Part shown: piece after piece, positions 34,273-34,653 of the stretch
Layout: every line of letters begins with the position of its first letter
Position numbering within the stretch: the first letter of the stretch is position 1
Source: a virus
Length of the DNA stretch: 34,653 nt
Reading direction: 5' to 3' (one strand)
IMG/VR virus record: IMGVR_UViG_3300038701_001883
Location: 1 to 34,653 of that record
The notes under the pieces: model-generated
The model's input: the letters and a program-made list of their open reading frames with translations, nothing else
What the model was told of the DNA's origin: nothing
Databases searched by the model: none
Position numbers and translations under genes: made by a program

Positions 34273-34653
34273 AATAAAAGGTTTTAGCCTGGATCTCGGA
34301 AAGTTTATACAACAAAAAGAAGACCTCCTAATAGAGGCTATAAACGACGCTTTGGAGTATATTAAGAAAAGGATCGACGAAAAGACCCCGGAGGATACTA
34401 AAGAGCTAGTTAAGCATAATAATATAGTGAAGGCTAGGAAGGTCGGCGATGAGATCATAGGAAGCGTAGAGAATAAAACCGATTACGGTATTTACGTAGA
34501 ATATGGTAGGAGTAAACAGGAAGGCGTACCAACCATAGGAATTAAATTTAAGTATAACAAACCGAAAGGTACTATATTTTACGAGGGTGTAGGTGCTAGA
34601 ATGTTTACCAGGACAGCCGACGAAGAAAGAGACTTTATTATAAATATGATACC
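34265..34653 (+). CDS. HK97 gp10-like tail protein, N-terminal part across the joint
   Basis: About 129 codons before the window ends; completed at 155. The helical start (LGKFIQQKEDLLIEAINDAL) with TPEDTKELVKH and DYGIYVEYGRSKQEG matches the gp10 family (T-P-x-D-T-x-x-L, Y-x-x-Y-V-E-x-G), which takes part in joining tail and head. The end of this copy has ATACC where the left copy has ATAACC, a one-base difference that would shift the frame and is probably a contig-end artefact. Confidence 0.85.
   Translation, partial: MTKIKGFSLDLGKFIQQKEDLLIEAINDALEYIKKRIDEKTPEDTKELVKHNNIVKARKVGDEIIGSVENKTDYGIYVEYGRSKQEGVPTIGIKFKYNKPKGTIFYEGVGARMFTRTADEERDFIINMI
34527..34651. repeat. Terminal direct repeat, right copy (circular joint)
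   Basis: Identical to 4-128 over 125 bases. See the left copy. It lies inside a coding gene, which argues for an assembly overlap of a circular map and against a fixed terminal repeat such as those of T7-type phages. Confidence 0.9.

Larger units (their letters stand above)
1..34653. other. Circular phage genome using UGA as glycine (table 25)
   Basis: About 37 in-frame TGA codons fall within 26 genes, and every recognisable gene then ends at TAA or TAG. Positions include 2734, 3736, 4147, 6937, 9849, 12394, 18422, 21489, 27471, 27756 and 28230. Family patterns favour Gly: terminase RF[G]SYEYTDGFIEE and VWN[G]L, holin VF[G]LYVLLLFIDF, hub LQL[G]DKLVV. TGG remains the ordinary Trp codon. Table 25 is known from Gracilibacteria and Absconditabacteria, so a CPR host is inferred. 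No suppressor tRNA was found in the gaps. Confidence 0.87.

Noticed and set aside
1-34653. UGA read as tryptophan (table 4 or phage-specific recoding)
   Set aside because: Trp would sit where Gly is expected in TerL (before SYEYTDGFIEE and after VWN), in the holin core and in turns such as LQL-DKL. TGG is already the normal Trp codon and no suppressor tRNA is seen.

Overview
The window looks like the complete genome of a small tailed (siphovirus-type) phage. Bases 4-128 recur exactly at 34527-34651, and one gene runs across this joint, so the molecule closes into a circle of about 34,523 bp. Every gene I can support is on the + strand, and coding density is high.

The main fact is the genetic code. 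Read with the standard code, about half the genes are broken by TGA. Read through TGA, about 37 in-frame UGA codons fall inside 26 genes, and every gene then ends at TAA or TAG. Where a family pattern is available, the residue at UGA fits glycine, not tryptophan: terminase RF[G]SYEYTDGFIEE and VWN[G]L, holin VF[G]LYVLLLFIDF, virion protein IWEQ[G]GVY. This is translation table 25, known from Gracilibacteria and Absconditabacteria (SR1) of the CPR/Patescibacteria. I see no tRNA, so the recoding is probably a property of the host. All residue numbers below assume UGA = Gly.

Layout, starting at packaging. (1) Head: small and large terminase, portal, protease fused to an acidic tract and scaffold-like tail, HK97-type major capsid protein, and connectors (26746-34653). 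(2) Tail, crossing the joint: gp10-like protein, tail-terminator candidate, major tail protein, chaperone candidate, 1013-residue tape measure, distal tail protein, tail hub, fibre and fibre-assembly candidate (34265 to 9743). (3) Lysis and cell-surface block: holin, small membrane protein, phospholipase-A2-like protein, papain-like cysteine peptidase (9759-12082), then a further virion-like protein (12241). (4) A separate unit holding a membrane-anchored GH24 lysozyme and a string of RNA hairpins (13164-14408). (5) Early/replication region (14462-26741): Rad52-like annealing protein and PD-(D/E)XK exonuclease, XRE-type regulator, membrane coiled-coil protein, replication initiator, VRR-NUC and HNH nucleases, SMC-like ATPase, RNase H, PolB-type 3'-5' exonuclease, lipoprotein-like protein and SSB. 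No DNA polymerase, integrase or CRISPR array is visible.

Four sigma70-like promoters can be read (13164, 14462, 21273, 25517). Two share a conserved leader. Intrinsic terminators separate the transcription units. Shine-Dalgarno sequences are essentially absent; many starts instead follow a T/A-rich motif like TTAACTTTTATA. The least explained parts are non-coding: a 300-nt cluster of strong RNA structures at 22114-22410, a pseudoknot or attenuator at 17643-17726 before the replication initiator, and four successive hairpins at 14300-14408.
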